A stretch of DNA of 64,000 bases, from NCBI RefSeq assembly GCF_005144745.1, contig NZ_SWKK01000008.1:1-64000 (forward strand), given 5' to 3'. This DNA is from Flavobacterium sp. ASW18X (GTDB lineage: Bacteria > Bacteroidota > Bacteroidia > Flavobacteriales > Flavobacteriaceae). A model generated the notes under the pieces. That model was not told the origin of the DNA. It did not search any database and saw only the letters and a program-made list of their open reading frames with translations. Numbering within the stretch: the first letter of the stretch is position 1; every line of letters starts with the position of its first letter. A program made the translations under genes and the position numbers. Positions 6,873 through 15,662 of this stretch are shown here, one piece after another.

Positions 6873-6891
6873 GCAGCAGCTTTGCTGCTGC
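6873..6891 (+). other. intercistronic hairpin
   Basis: GCAGCAGC-TTT-GCTGCTGC forms an 8-bp G+C-rich stem 30 nt after the SPFH stop and 32 nt before the next start. No T-run follows, so it looks like an mRNA-stability or processing hairpin rather than a terminator. Confidence 0.45.
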
Positions 6892-6922
6892 TCACTTATA
6901 AAAACCAAAGCATACCCAGCTC

Positions 6923-8014
6923 ATGGAAGCGGTGAATACTCAACAAACCGAACTTAAAAAACCCTGCATCAACTGTGGTGCAGAAATGAAATATAGCCCA
7001 GGCACTAAAAGTGTCTTGTGCGAATATTGTGGCCATACCGAAGAAATTCATTTAGACGAAAATGGTTTTGAAGAGCTAGAGCTGTATCCCTACCTTAAGG
7101 AAATGGGGGCGCAACGCCACTCCGAAGAAATTTCCATGCTCAATTGTAAAAATTGTGGTGCTACCCAGCATGTAGAAGAAAATTACAAATCGCTACACTG
7201 TGTATACTGTAGCATGCCTTTGGTTTTAGAAGACCAGTATAAAGAAGAATGGATTTTGCCGGGTGCCGTATTGCCTTTTCAAATAGATAAACAAAAGTCC
7301 TTTCAAATCTTTAAAAAATGGGTTAATTCACTTTGGTTTGCACCAGACAACTTAAAAAAAGCGGCATTAGACCCGCAATTTACCAAAGGATTGTATTTAC
7401 CCTATTGGACGTTTGATGCCCAATTACAAGCCCAATATTCTGGTCAGCGTGGTGAGTATTATTATGAAACCAAACGGGTACGTAACAGCAATGGTAAAAT
7501 GGTAAACCAGCGGGTACGGAAAACACGTTGGTATCCAGCCTCTGGCAGCGTAGCTGGTTTTGTAGACGATACTTTAGTGGAAGCTAGTAAGCAAAGAAAG
7601 GGCCGAGTTCCCAGTAAAATTGCTAGGTGGAACCTCAACTTATTACAGCCTTTTAACAGTAGCTTTTTGCGTGGTTTTGTAACCGAAAAATATACCATTC
7701 CCTTATCCCAAGGGCATTTGGCTGCCAAGGGCGAAGCTAAACGGATTGCAGAACGCTGGTGCAGACAAGATATTGGTGGAGATACCCAACGGGTAAGCAG
7801 TATGGATGTGCAATTATCAGAGGAAACGTTTAAGCACATCTTACTACCCGTTTATGTAAGTTCTTACCGGTATAACGGAAAGGAATATAACTTTTTTGTT
7901 AATGGCGAAAATGGAACCATTTCTGGTTCTAGACCGTATAGTGCTTGGAAGATATTTTTTGCCGTTTTAGTAGGGCTTATTATCATAGGAATTCTAGTAA
8001 TAGTTGGCAGATAG
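6923..8014 (+). CDS. double zinc-ribbon membrane protein (YdjG-like)
   Basis: 363 residues. Two CxxC...CxxC zinc ribbons open the protein: C15/C18 with C33/C36, and C75/C78 with C93/C96. A middle domain follows (about 110-330; LYLPYWTFDAQLQAQYSGQRG, LLPVYVSSYRYNGKEYNFFVNGENG). One C-terminal transmembrane helix (IFFAVLVGLIIIGILVIVG) makes it tail-anchored. Proteins of this build are often mislabelled as PriA-like helicases; there is no helicase motif here. The architecture and the preceding SPFH gene match the YdjG-YdjI pair known near PspA. The 79-nt gap contains a hairpin. No PspA gene is in the window. Confidence 0.85.
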   Translation: MEAVNTQQTELKKPCINCGAEMKYSPGTKSVLCEYCGHTEEIHLDENGFEELELYPYLKEMGAQRHSEEISMLNCKNCGATQHVEENYKSLHCVYCSMPLVLEDQYKEEWILPGAVLPFQIDKQKSFQIFKKWVNSLWFAPDNLKKAALDPQFTKGLYLPYWTFDAQLQAQYSGQRGEYYYETKRVRNSNGKMVNQRVRKTRWYPASGSVAGFVDDTLVEASKQRKGRVPSKIARWNLNLLQPFNSSFLRGFVTEKYTIPLSQGHLAAKGEAKRIAERWCRQDIGGDTQRVSSMDVQLSEETFKHILLPVYVSSYRYNGKEYNFFVNGENGTISGSRPYSAWKIFFAVLVGLIIIGILVIVGR

Positions 8015-8048
8015 CTTTCCATATATTTAATTTAGATTAAACCATTTT

Positions 8049-9233
8049 TTGAAAGCATTACCTACCAAAACCAACCGATTACATGCACTAGATGCGCTGC
8101 GCGGTATTATGATGTTATTGGGTATTGTATTACACAGCGCACTAACATATTCGGTTACCCCACATGGTGATGCTTGGTCTATTAAAGACCCTAATAGCAC
8201 TAGTTTGGCAACGGACTTTCTGGTGTTACTGATTCATACCTTTAGAATGCCGCTATTTTTTATGGTGGCTGGCTTTTTTGGGGCGCTTCTTTTTTATGAA
8301 AGGTCTGCCCTAAAAATGATTAAAAACAGGTTTTCTAGAATAGTCTTACCCTTTATAGTGTTTCTAAGTCTTTTATGGCCTGTTATTGTTTTTGCTTTTG
8401 GGTATACCCACGGGGTGTTTCTAGCTAAACCAAAACCTCTAAAACATGCTTTGAGAATGTTATCATCCATACAGGATTTTATTCCAAAAAGCACCTCACA
8501 TTTATGGTTTTTGTACTATTTAATGCTTATCACAATAGCCACTGTTCTCATCGCTTTACTATTAAGAACGCTACCTATATTAAAGATTAAAACAAAAGCG
8601 GTATTTAAGGCTATTCTTAAAAACCCTTTGATAAGAATCATCAGTTTAGCAACTATAGTTGGTCTATTGTTAAAAGTATTTGGCAGCAGCATGGTTGCTA
8701 CTTCCGTGTCTTTAGTACCAGATTACCATACCTTCTCTTATTATTTTATATTTTATTTGCTTGGTTGGTTGGTCTACGCCTCCAAAGAACCCTTAACCCT
8801 ATTTGTAAAATACAGCTGGCTCACTACGGGTCTTGCTGTTGTTTTTTCTATTGCTGAGGGTTTAATAATAACGGCCTATAATTTAAACCCTAGTGGAAAC
8901 TCCAACCTACTCATTGCGTTTAGCGCAATTATTGTTAGCCTATTTATTTTTGGTTTAACAGGTTTGTTTGTACGCTATGCCAGTACACATTCTCCTAAAC
9001 TACGGTACATTTCAGACGCTTCGTATTGGGTGTACCTCATTCACCTACCCATAACCGTGCTCATCCCCGCAGCACTTGCAAACTTATCCTTACCTGCATT
9101 AATAAAGTTTTTTATAGTGATTCTAGTCACCGGAGTTATTTGCTTTGTGAGCTACCATTACCTAGTACGAAACACCTTTATTGGTAAATTTCTGAATGGA
9201 AAAAGGTTTCCTTTAAAAGCGGTTCAAGACTAA
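8049..9233 (+). CDS. acyltransferase family 3 membrane protein
   Basis: 394 residues with about ten hydrophobic helices. The N-terminus has the family signature RLHALDALRGIMMLLGIVLHSALTY, including the conserved Arg and His of acyltransferase-3/OpgC-type enzymes, and MPLFFMVAGFFGALL follows. These integral membrane enzymes move acetyl or succinyl groups onto exported glycans; the acceptor cannot be told. The start is a TTG, chosen because the first conserved helix begins only a few residues later and no upstream ATG exists. It lies 34 nt after the zinc-ribbon gene, so it may share its transcript. Confidence 0.85.
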   Translation: MKALPTKTNRLHALDALRGIMMLLGIVLHSALTYSVTPHGDAWSIKDPNSTSLATDFLVLLIHTFRMPLFFMVAGFFGALLFYERSALKMIKNRFSRIVLPFIVFLSLLWPVIVFAFGYTHGVFLAKPKPLKHALRMLSSIQDFIPKSTSHLWFLYYLMLITIATVLIALLLRTLPILKIKTKAVFKAILKNPLIRIISLATIVGLLLKVFGSSMVATSVSLVPDYHTFSYYFIFYLLGWLVYASKEPLTLFVKYSWLTTGLAVVFSIAEGLIITAYNLNPSGNSNLLIAFSAIIVSLFIFGLTGLFVRYASTHSPKLRYISDASYWVYLIHLPITVLIPAALANLSLPALIKFFIVILVTGVICFVSYHYLVRNTFIGKFLNGKRFPLKAVQD

Positions 9234-9430
9234 TACTGTCTGAACAAACTATGTTTTTACCAGCAATAGCTTTATAAAAACTACTAATCATTCGTAAAAC
9301 TCATTTAAATTTTAAAAAACGACAGGATATTTTACAATATGTTAAAATAAACCCAAAAATTAATAGTTTAACTTAGTGACAAACCGATAATTATTGTTTC
9401 TAAATATATATACGTTTTAAATCTAGTAGT

Positions 9431-9640
9431 ATGAAAATCAAATTAATCGCAATTCCAGTCCTAGCAATTGGTCTACTAACCGTTTCTTGTAAAGACAACA
9501 AAAAAGCAGAAGAAGAAATGGTTCAAAAACAAATTGAAACCATAGAATCTGTAGAAGAATCTGTGGATAGCACCATTACAGAAGTCCATGAAAAAGCGGT
9601 AGAGGTAGAAGAAATGATTCAAGAATTAGATAGTTTATAA
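9431..9640 (+). CDS. small acidic lipoprotein, 69 aa
   Basis: A signal sequence (MKIKLIAIPVLAIGLLTVSC) ends in a lipobox with Cys20. The mature part is a 49-residue Glu/Val-rich amphipathic stretch (for example TIESVEESVDSTITEVHEKAVE) that should form one long helix or coiled coil. No known family. Only 20 nt separate it from the next gene, another exported charged coiled-coil protein, so they probably form one transcript. Cell-envelope localisation is well supported; function unknown. Confidence 0.8.
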   Translation: MKIKLIAIPVLAIGLLTVSCKDNKKAEEEMVQKQIETIESVEESVDSTITEVHEKAVEVEEMIQELDSL

Positions 9641-9660
9641 TTTAACATAAAACACAAACC

Positions 9661-10356
9661 ATGAAAAAAATAATTATTGCAGCATTAGTGCTTTTGGCAT
9701 GTTCTTTTAGTATGCAAGCGCAAGGCAAATCTCAAGAAGCTAAAGGTAAAGCCAAAGAAATGAGGGCTAAAGGCAAAGACAAAGCCGATAAACTTAAGGA
9801 CGATGTAGAAGCGGAAACGGAAGAACTACAGGAAAAAGGCCAAAAAGGGAAAGAAAAAGCCCAAGAAATGAAGGAGAAGGCCAAAGGGAAGGCTGATGAA
9901 GCCAAAGACCGTAAAGATGAGCTAGACGAAGAGTTAGAAGATATGGATGAAGCTGCTTCTAAAAAAATTAAGGAGAAAAAAGAAAAATTAAAGGAAGCTA
10001 AAGAAAATAAAGGCAATGCCTATGGCAAAGCAAAAGGCGAAATGTCTGGTAAAGAGTTTGGTGCCTATAGAGCTTCTATGGCGAAAGAAAAAATAAAGGA
10101 GAGTGAGGCTACTTTAAATGAAGATGAAGCTATTTTAAGAAAAGGACGCCGTTCTGTAGAAGATGCTAAAAAGCGTGTAGAAGAGCAGAAGAAAAACAAA
10201 AAGGCTTCTCCTGAAGAAATTAGCATGAAGGAAGAAAAGATTAAAAAAGCGGAAGAAAAACTAGATGAGCTAGAGGTTTCTATTAAACGCGGAAAAGAAA
10301 AAATAAAAGAGAAGACGGAACAATTGAAAAAAGTTGGCACCCCTGTAGAGCAATAA
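9661..10356 (+). CDS. exported Lys/Glu-rich coiled-coil protein
   Basis: 231 residues with a cleavable signal peptide (MKKIIIAALVLLACSFSMQAQG, cleavage near residue 20). The rest is almost only K, E, A, D, G and M in imperfect 11-residue-like units such as EAKGKAKEMRAKGKDKADK and KEKAQEMKEKAKGKADEAK, reminiscent of LEA-type or apolipoprotein-like helices. It is predicted to be a long periplasmic helix or an intrinsically disordered protein. A conserved-looking patch GNAYGKAKGEMSGKEFGAYR splits the two charged halves. No cysteine in the mature part. A desiccation, osmotic or envelope-stress role would fit LEA-like proteins but is unproven. Confidence 0.8.
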   Translation: MKKIIIAALVLLACSFSMQAQGKSQEAKGKAKEMRAKGKDKADKLKDDVEAETEELQEKGQKGKEKAQEMKEKAKGKADEAKDRKDELDEELEDMDEAASKKIKEKKEKLKEAKENKGNAYGKAKGEMSGKEFGAYRASMAKEKIKESEATLNEDEAILRKGRRSVEDAKKRVEEQKKNKKASPEEISMKEEKIKKAEEKLDELEVSIKRGKEKIKEKTEQLKKVGTPVEQ

Positions 10357-10364
10357 AAAATAAA

Positions 10365-10388
10365 AAATCCCCGAAATTTCGGGGATTT
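10365..10388. terminator. bidirectional intrinsic terminator
   Basis: A perfect 24-bp palindrome (AAATCCCCGAAA/TTTCGGGGATTT) is flanked by A-rich sequence on the left and T-rich on the right. It lies between the convergent coiled-coil gene and the lactonase gene and should end both transcripts. Confidence 0.9.
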
Positions 10389-10394
10389 TTATTT

Positions 10395-11489
10395 TTATTC
10401 AAACACCAGACAAACGGGACTATCCAAGGCTACCTCATGCAAAAAATTTAAAGTACCTTCTTTTTCATCTCGTTTAAACACGGTAATATTATTGCTCTTT
10501 TTATTCGCTACCAAAACAAACTTACCGTCTGGAGAAAGGGTAAAGTTTCTTGGCCAATCGCCTTCCACAGAAGTCCTGCCCACTAGACTAATTTTTCCAG
10601 TAGCTTTGTCAATTTTAAAAATTACCAAGGTGTTTTCTCCTCGGTTGCTCCCATACAAGAATTGCCCATCTGGACTCATATGAATATCCGCACAGGGGTG
10701 TGGACCAGCATAATCGGGGTCGATGGTGCTTTCTGTTTGCAAGGGCTGAAACTTACCTAATGCGTCTCTTTTAAATACCGTTAATGTTGCATTAAGTTCG
10801 TTGATAACGTACATAAAATTTCTGCTTTCATCAAAAACAAAATGTCTTGGACCAGCTCCTTTGTCTAAAGTTAAAGCCTCTTGCTCAGCAGGCACCCAAC
10901 CATAAGGTTGTTTTGTATATCTTTTTACTTGGTCTAAGCCTAGGTCTGCAGCAAATAATCCATCCGCATTAAAATGAGCCATATGCACATGGCTTATGCC
11001 CGTAGTGTCTGGCGGATTATGATTAATTAATTGTCGGTCTCCTAATTGTCCATCTTCTAACAAATCAAAAATAGCCAGATTGCCCCCAGAATAGTTAGAG
11101 ACTGCCAATTGACCAGATGGCGAATAGGCCACATGGCAAGGATTTGCCCCACCTGTTGCTTTCGCATTTAGCTTTTTTAACCCTTCGTTGGTCACCGCCA
11201 ACGCCACAACACCACCGCTATCCCCGCCAAAGTCCGAAGACTCTTCTACAGCATACATCATTTTACCATCATAAGATAAAGTTAAAAAGGAAGGACTGTT
11301 TAGCTTTACCTCTAACTTTAAAGAATCTAAGGCACCCGTTATCGGATTAAATTGGATAGAATAAATGCCTTCGCTGCTACCGTTAGTATACGTACCTATA
11401 TATATTTTTTGCATCTCTTGTGGTTTTTCTTTTTTACAAGCAGTAAATAATAAAAGTACTACGGCTAAAATGTGGTATTGCATTTTCAT
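10395..11489 (-). CDS. lactonase (6-phosphogluconolactonase-like) family lipoprotein
   Basis: 364 residues from the ATG at 11489. The N-terminal signal ends FTAC (Cys18), so a lipoprotein. The rest is a seven-bladed beta-propeller of the lactonase/YbhE family: IYIGTYTNGSSEGIYSI, GGANPCHVAYSPSGQLAVSNY, GAGPRHFVFDESRNFMYVIN, GPHPCADIHMSPDGQFLYGSNRG and WPRNFTLSPDGKFVLVANK. Cytoplasmic YbhE hydrolyses 6-phosphogluconolactone; an exported lipoprotein version more likely acts on other lactones or sugars. The frame continues upstream to 11549, but the lipoprotein signal and a -7-like TACTTTAG within that extension favour 11489. Divergent from the AraC gene; the terminator at 10365-10388 ends it. 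Confidence 0.88.
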   Translation of the reverse strand: MKMQYHILAVVLLLFTACKKEKPQEMQKIYIGTYTNGSSEGIYSIQFNPITGALDSLKLEVKLNSPSFLTLSYDGKMMYAVEESSDFGGDSGGVVALAVTNEGLKKLNAKATGGANPCHVAYSPSGQLAVSNYSGGNLAIFDLLEDGQLGDRQLINHNPPDTTGISHVHMAHFNADGLFAADLGLDQVKRYTKQPYGWVPAEQEALTLDKGAGPRHFVFDESRNFMYVINELNATLTVFKRDALGKFQPLQTESTIDPDYAGPHPCADIHMSPDGQFLYGSNRGENTLVIFKIDKATGKISLVGRTSVEGDWPRNFTLSPDGKFVLVANKKSNNITVFKRDEKEGTLNFLHEVALDSPVCLVFE

Positions 11490-11571
11490 GTTTAGTGTGG
11501 TTTGTGGGCTTCTAAAGTAACTATTTCTAGCTAAAACCAAAGCAACCATTAACGTTCTTTATCTTTACGCC

Positions 11572-12597
11572 GTGGATAAAGACAGTATCATCTTAATTCT
11601 ATGTAGCCTTGGTATTGCGCAAGGACTATTTTTGTGTGGTTATTTACTCAGTCTTAAAAAGGGGAATGTACTTGGCAATCAACTCCTGTCTTTAATACTC
11701 ATTGGTTTAGTACTACGTATTGGCAAGTCTATTTTACATGTTTATATAGACCTAAGCCCTTGGCAACGTAACATTGGCTTGGGCGGCATACTACTGGTGG
11801 GGCCTAGTCTTTGGTGGTATGGAAAGGTGCTGCTTTTTAAATTAAAATCATTACCCAAAAGTGCTTACCTACACTTTATACCTTTTGGTCTATTTGAGTT
11901 GTTTTGTTGGTTAATTCCCAACGATGGTCAACTATGGGCCTATCTAACGTATTACGCCGTATTTGTACATTTAGCCATCTATATAGTATTGGCGATTCGC
12001 ACCTTAAAATTTGGTAGCCCTTTGGCTTCCAAAGTTGCTATACGATGGTTTAGAAACTTGGTAATTGGTGTAGGTCTAATTTGGTTCTTTTATATCGGTA
12101 ATATTTTAGGTATTGTCCCTTTTTACATCGGAGGAGCTCTTTTCTTTTCTTTTTTGGTATACGTGTTTTCTTTTTTAATGTTGAAACAGCACACCTTTAC
12201 GCTAGAAAAATATGTGAACACAACTGTAGACCCCAAGGAGGTACGCCTTATCATCAATAAATTAGAACGGCTATTTACAACCGAAGCAACGTACCTACAA
12301 CCCAACATGAATTTAGCTAGTGTTGCAGAACAATTACAGGTAACGCCTAGAGCATTGTCCCAAGCCATAAATGAAGTTTTGCACATGAATTTTTCGGAAT
12401 ATGTAAACTCCCATCGCATTAATAAAGCAAAACAACTTTTGGTACACCCTGATTATGCAGAAGAAAAAATTGCAACCATTGCTTACGATGTTGGTTTTAA
12501 CAATCCTACTTCCTTTAATATTGCTTTTAAAGCAATAACCAAGATAACGCCCACACAATACAAGAAAGGCCACATTGCAGCGGTAAAATCATCTTAA
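11572..12597 (+). CDS. AraC family regulator with N-terminal membrane domain
   Basis: 341 residues from a GTG start. Residues 1-205 form about seven hydrophobic helices (for example SIILILCSLGIAQGLFLCGYL and PFYIGGALFFSFLVYVFSFL). Residues about 235-335 form a double-HTH AraC domain: NLASVAEQLQVTPRALSQAIN, FSEYVNSHRINKAKQLL and IATIAYDVGFNNPTSFNIAFK. This is a membrane-bound one-component regulator, a type common in Flavobacteriia. It is flanked by a lactonase-like lipoprotein and a PQQ sugar-dehydrogenase-like lipoprotein, so an external sugar or sugar acid is a reasonable, unproven, signal. Confidence 0.9.
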   Translation: MDKDSIILILCSLGIAQGLFLCGYLLSLKKGNVLGNQLLSLILIGLVLRIGKSILHVYIDLSPWQRNIGLGGILLVGPSLWWYGKVLLFKLKSLPKSAYLHFIPFGLFELFCWLIPNDGQLWAYLTYYAVFVHLAIYIVLAIRTLKFGSPLASKVAIRWFRNLVIGVGLIWFFYIGNILGIVPFYIGGALFFSFLVYVFSFLMLKQHTFTLEKYVNTTVDPKEVRLIINKLERLFTTEATYLQPNMNLASVAEQLQVTPRALSQAINEVLHMNFSEYVNSHRINKAKQLLVHPDYAEEKIATIAYDVGFNNPTSFNIAFKAITKITPTQYKKGHIAAVKSS

Positions 12598-12657
12598 AAA
12601 TCATGATTTTTAAAGTTCAACCATGCTAAAAAAGGCAGTTTTGGCAAAAACAATTCT

Positions 12658-13824
12658 ATGCGTTATTTGCTGTCACTGCTTTCCGTTTTCTTTCTGAATT
12701 GCATTACCAAAGATGCCACACCCGTATTTAAACCTGTACCTATTCCGGTAAAGAAAGTAGTTGTTGAAGGCTTAAACAAACCTTGGAGTATTGCCTTTTT
12801 ATCAGAAGAAATAGCCTTGGTATCCGAGAAAAATGGTGCTTTGGTAAAAGTGAATTTAACCTCCCAAACAAAGACTAGCATCAAAGGTTTTCCAACGGAT
12901 TTAAAAGATAGTATAGGAGCTGTAGATTTTGGTGACAATGCTGGTATTTTTGATGTATTAATAGACCCTAATTACAACCAAAATAAGCGAATCTTTATAG
13001 CCTATGCCGCTGAAAAACCTAATATAGGCAGCACTACCAAATTTATTTCCGCACGTTTAGCAAACGATTCGCTAACAGCTATCCAGACTATTTTAGTCGC
13101 TGCACCTTTTACTCAAGACAACTTTCATTATGGTGGCGGTATGGCTATTGGTACAGACCAAAAATTATACCTAACGGTAGGAGAACGTTTGTATTGGGAA
13201 GATGACGAGCCTACCACGCCTATTGCGCAGGATTTAAACGACCCCAGAGGTAAAATACATCGGTTTAACCTAGATGGGAGCATTCCAAAAGATAATCCCC
13301 TTATAGGTAAGGATGCTATTGCCAGTATTTACGCCTTTGGAATAAGAAACGCACAAGGCATCGCTCTAAATCCAAGCACCCAATCTTTGTGGTTTACAGA
13401 GCATGGCACCATACAAGGAGACGAGCTTGATCTTTTACAATCTGGTGGCAACTATGGCTGGCCTAGCAGAACCACCGGCAAATTACGGAGTAAGACCTAT
13501 AAACCCCCTGTATTAGCAGACGGTAGTGTAGTTGAACCAGTCTGGTATTGGCAACATACGGTGGCGCCCACTGGCTTATGCTTTTATACAGGAACTACCT
13601 TTCCACAGTGGACCAACAGTCTATTTGTTCCTGGACTTTCTAGAGGGAGTCTATGGCGATTTAAACTGGATGAGGATGTACCCATTTCTGCAGAAGAATT
13701 GTTCTTAGATAGTCGAGTACGTTCTCGTAAAATAGCTCAAAGCCCTGCGGGTAAACTATACCTACTTACGGATGAAGAAAACGGAAAAATCATTGAAATA
13801 AAACCTAAAACAAACGAATTATGA
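12658..13824 (+). CDS. PQQ-dependent sugar dehydrogenase-like lipoprotein
   Basis: 388 residues of the glucose/sorbosone dehydrogenase (GSDH) beta-propeller family, with a signal ending FFLNC (Cys15). Family markers visible: LNKPWSIAFL, DVLIDPNYNQNKRIFIAY, NFHYGGGMAIG (with the catalytic-type His), FGIRNAQGIALNP, FTEHGTIQGDELDLLQSGGNYGWP and the late SLFVPGLSRGSLWRF. It should oxidise an aldose or similar substrate with PQQ on the periplasmic or outer face; PQQ synthesis genes are not in the window. ATGA overlap with the next gene. Confidence 0.88.
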   Translation: MRYLLSLLSVFFLNCITKDATPVFKPVPIPVKKVVVEGLNKPWSIAFLSEEIALVSEKNGALVKVNLTSQTKTSIKGFPTDLKDSIGAVDFGDNAGIFDVLIDPNYNQNKRIFIAYAAEKPNIGSTTKFISARLANDSLTAIQTILVAAPFTQDNFHYGGGMAIGTDQKLYLTVGERLYWEDDEPTTPIAQDLNDPRGKIHRFNLDGSIPKDNPLIGKDAIASIYAFGIRNAQGIALNPSTQSLWFTEHGTIQGDELDLLQSGGNYGWPSRTTGKLRSKTYKPPVLADGSVVEPVWYWQHTVAPTGLCFYTGTTFPQWTNSLFVPGLSRGSLWRFKLDEDVPISAEELFLDSRVRSRKIAQSPAGKLYLLTDEENGKIIEIKPKTNEL

Positions 13825-14249
13825 AAAAAGTATGTATCGTCTTAACCCTATTCATTTCACTACTAAGTTTCGGCCAGAACGAGGTGGCTGCCATAACCAC
13901 AACGCTAAATTTATACTTAGAAGGTTCTTCTTATAATTATCCAGAAAAAATCACTGAAGCTTTTTATAAGGATGCGCCTCTATTCTTATCCAAACCAGAC
14001 CAAGAAATATGGCTTGTTAGTCCAGAAGCGTATGCTGGGTTTTACAAAAACAAAGAAAAAGGAGCGTATAACGGCAGGGCTACAAAAGTGCTTTCTATAG
14101 AAGTATTAAATGATATCGCCCTAGCAAAAGCGGAAATATATTTTGAAAAAACAAAAGATACTTATGTGGATATATTCTTGCTTAAAAAGCTATCAGGGAC
14201 TTGGAAAATTATTAGCAAGGCAGCTACCAATACTACTCAAAACGAGTAA
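13821..14249 (+). CDS. NTF2-like (lumazine-binding-like) exported protein
   Basis: 142 residues with a signal peptide (MKKVCIVLTLFISLLSFGQ). The mature part follows the SnoaL/NTF2 pattern of an early helix (AITTTLNLYLEGSSYNYPEKITEAFY) and a curved sheet (ATKVLSIEVLNDIALAKAEIYF, DIFLLKKLSGTWKIISKA), as in Flavobacteriia 'putative lumazine-binding' proteins. It has the typical small cone fold and no fixed catalytic residues, so the function is open. Its start overlaps the stop of the dehydrogenase gene by 4 nt. It abuts the convergent MATE gene with no gap and no visible terminator. Confidence 0.8.
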   Translation: MKKVCIVLTLFISLLSFGQNEVAAITTTLNLYLEGSSYNYPEKITEAFYKDAPLFLSKPDQEIWLVSPEAYAGFYKNKEKGAYNGRATKVLSIEVLNDIALAKAEIYFEKTKDTYVDIFLLKKLSGTWKIISKAATNTTQNE

Positions 14250-15626
14250 TTAGTGCAATGTTCTTTTCACTTCTTTATATAAATAGATACCGGTGACAAT
14301 TGTAGCAAGTACATCTGCTATAGAAAAAGACATCCATACGCCCAATTCTCCATAGATGGATGGCAACATTAAAATTAGCGGTATAAAAAAAATGCCTTGT
14401 CTGGTAAGCGTTAAAATTAATGCAGGAACAGCCTTGCCAATTGCCTGAAAATAAGCGGCTCCTATTAACTGCAAAGCAATTATAGGTGTAGCCAAAAATA
14501 CCAAACGCATTGCTAGCGGTATGTGTTCCAAAACATAGGCGTTGATGGCCAAGGCTTGTTCATCTAAATCTGGCCTATCACTTAAAAATAACTGGGCAAT
14601 TTCTTTGGGAAAAACCATTAAAATCACAAAAACCAATGTGGCAACCAAAGCGGCATATTTAATAGCGGTAATTATTGTTTTCTTTACCCGATCATATTTT
14701 TCTGCACCATAATTAAAGCCAGCAATTGGTAAAAAGCCCTGTGTAACCCCAAAAACAGGAAATAAGGCAAACATGAGCATACGCCCAATAATGGCATAAA
14801 CCGCAACTAATGGCTCACCACCTAGATTAAAGAGAATATTATTCATTATTAAATACGTAACACTAGTAACTGCTTGTCTAGAAAGGGTTACAAAACCCAG
14901 AGAGCCTATTTCTTTTAAAATGGGTGCTTGTAATTTAAAATGCTGTGGACTTAGTTTTAATTCTGAATGTGAAGAAAGAAAAAAATAGAGTACATAGCCA
15001 AAACATAGCAAGTAGCCAGCAGTAGTAGCCCATGCAGCACCTTCCATACCCCAATTAAAAACATAAATAAAAATATAGTCTAAAAACAGGTTGCCAATGG
15101 AAGGAATTATCATGGCAATCATCGCAAATTTAGGTTTGCCTTCCGCTCGGATAACGGTATTACCCATCATACATAAGGCTAAGAAGGGCACCCCATATAA
15201 TACTATTACATAGTACACTTTAGCTGGGTCAAAAATAGAACCTTTACCTCCAAAAGCAGGTATTAGTACATCTACAAAATAGAGTCCTAAAACCACCATA
15301 GATACGGTTACCAATAAGGTTAAGGTAATTTGATTGCCGAAGGTTTGTAAGGCTTTTTCTTTTTGACCTGCTCCTAGCGCTCTAGAAATTATACTAGACC
15401 CGCCAATACCTATGGCCATACCTAGAGCTGCTATGAAGAAAGAAACAGGTAAAACTACGTTAATAGCAGCGATTGCCATGGGGCCAATCCAGTTACCAAC
15501 AAAAATAGAATCTACTAGGACATTGATAGACATTACTAAAATCCCGATAGAAGCTGGCACTGCCTGTTTTACCAGTAACTTACCAATGGGCGCTGTACCC
15601 AACTCTTCTGAAGAAACTTTGGCCAT
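14250..15626 (-). CDS. MATE family efflux transporter
   Basis: 458 residues with 12 predicted transmembrane helices in two halves. The N-half carries IGKLLVKQAVPASIGILVMSINVLVDSIFVG and the C-half VYAIIGRMLMFALFPVFGVTQGFLPIAGFNYGA, both typical of the NorM/DinF-like MATE superfamily (Na+ or H+ coupled export of cationic drugs or metabolites). It is the third gene of a minus-strand unit hemH-DUF3050-MATE with gaps of 26 and 36 nt, so export of a compound linked to that pathway is conceivable but unproven. Confidence 0.93.
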   Translation of the reverse strand: MAKVSSEELGTAPIGKLLVKQAVPASIGILVMSINVLVDSIFVGNWIGPMAIAAINVVLPVSFFIAALGMAIGIGGSSIISRALGAGQKEKALQTFGNQITLTLLVTVSMVVLGLYFVDVLIPAFGGKGSIFDPAKVYYVIVLYGVPFLALCMMGNTVIRAEGKPKFAMIAMIIPSIGNLFLDYIFIYVFNWGMEGAAWATTAGYLLCFGYVLYFFLSSHSELKLSPQHFKLQAPILKEIGSLGFVTLSRQAVTSVTYLIMNNILFNLGGEPLVAVYAIIGRMLMFALFPVFGVTQGFLPIAGFNYGAEKYDRVKKTIITAIKYAALVATLVFVILMVFPKEIAQLFLSDRPDLDEQALAINAYVLEHIPLAMRLVFLATPIIALQLIGAAYFQAIGKAVPALILTLTRQGIFFIPLILMLPSIYGELGVWMSFSIADVLATIVTGIYLYKEVKRTLH

Positions 15627-15662
15627 AGTCTATTTTTTGCCAAAGATACGTCTTAAAACAGC

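Noticed and set aside
6923-8014. PriA-like helicase label for the zinc-ribbon protein
   Set aside because: Only the zinc-ribbon cysteines are shared; there is no Walker A/B or helicase motif, and the C-terminus is a membrane helix.
9732-10340. Two Ser/Phe-rich minus-strand frames
   Set aside because: Mirror image of the Lys/Glu-rich coiled-coil gene (AAA/GAA codons read as TTT/TTC); composition artefact.
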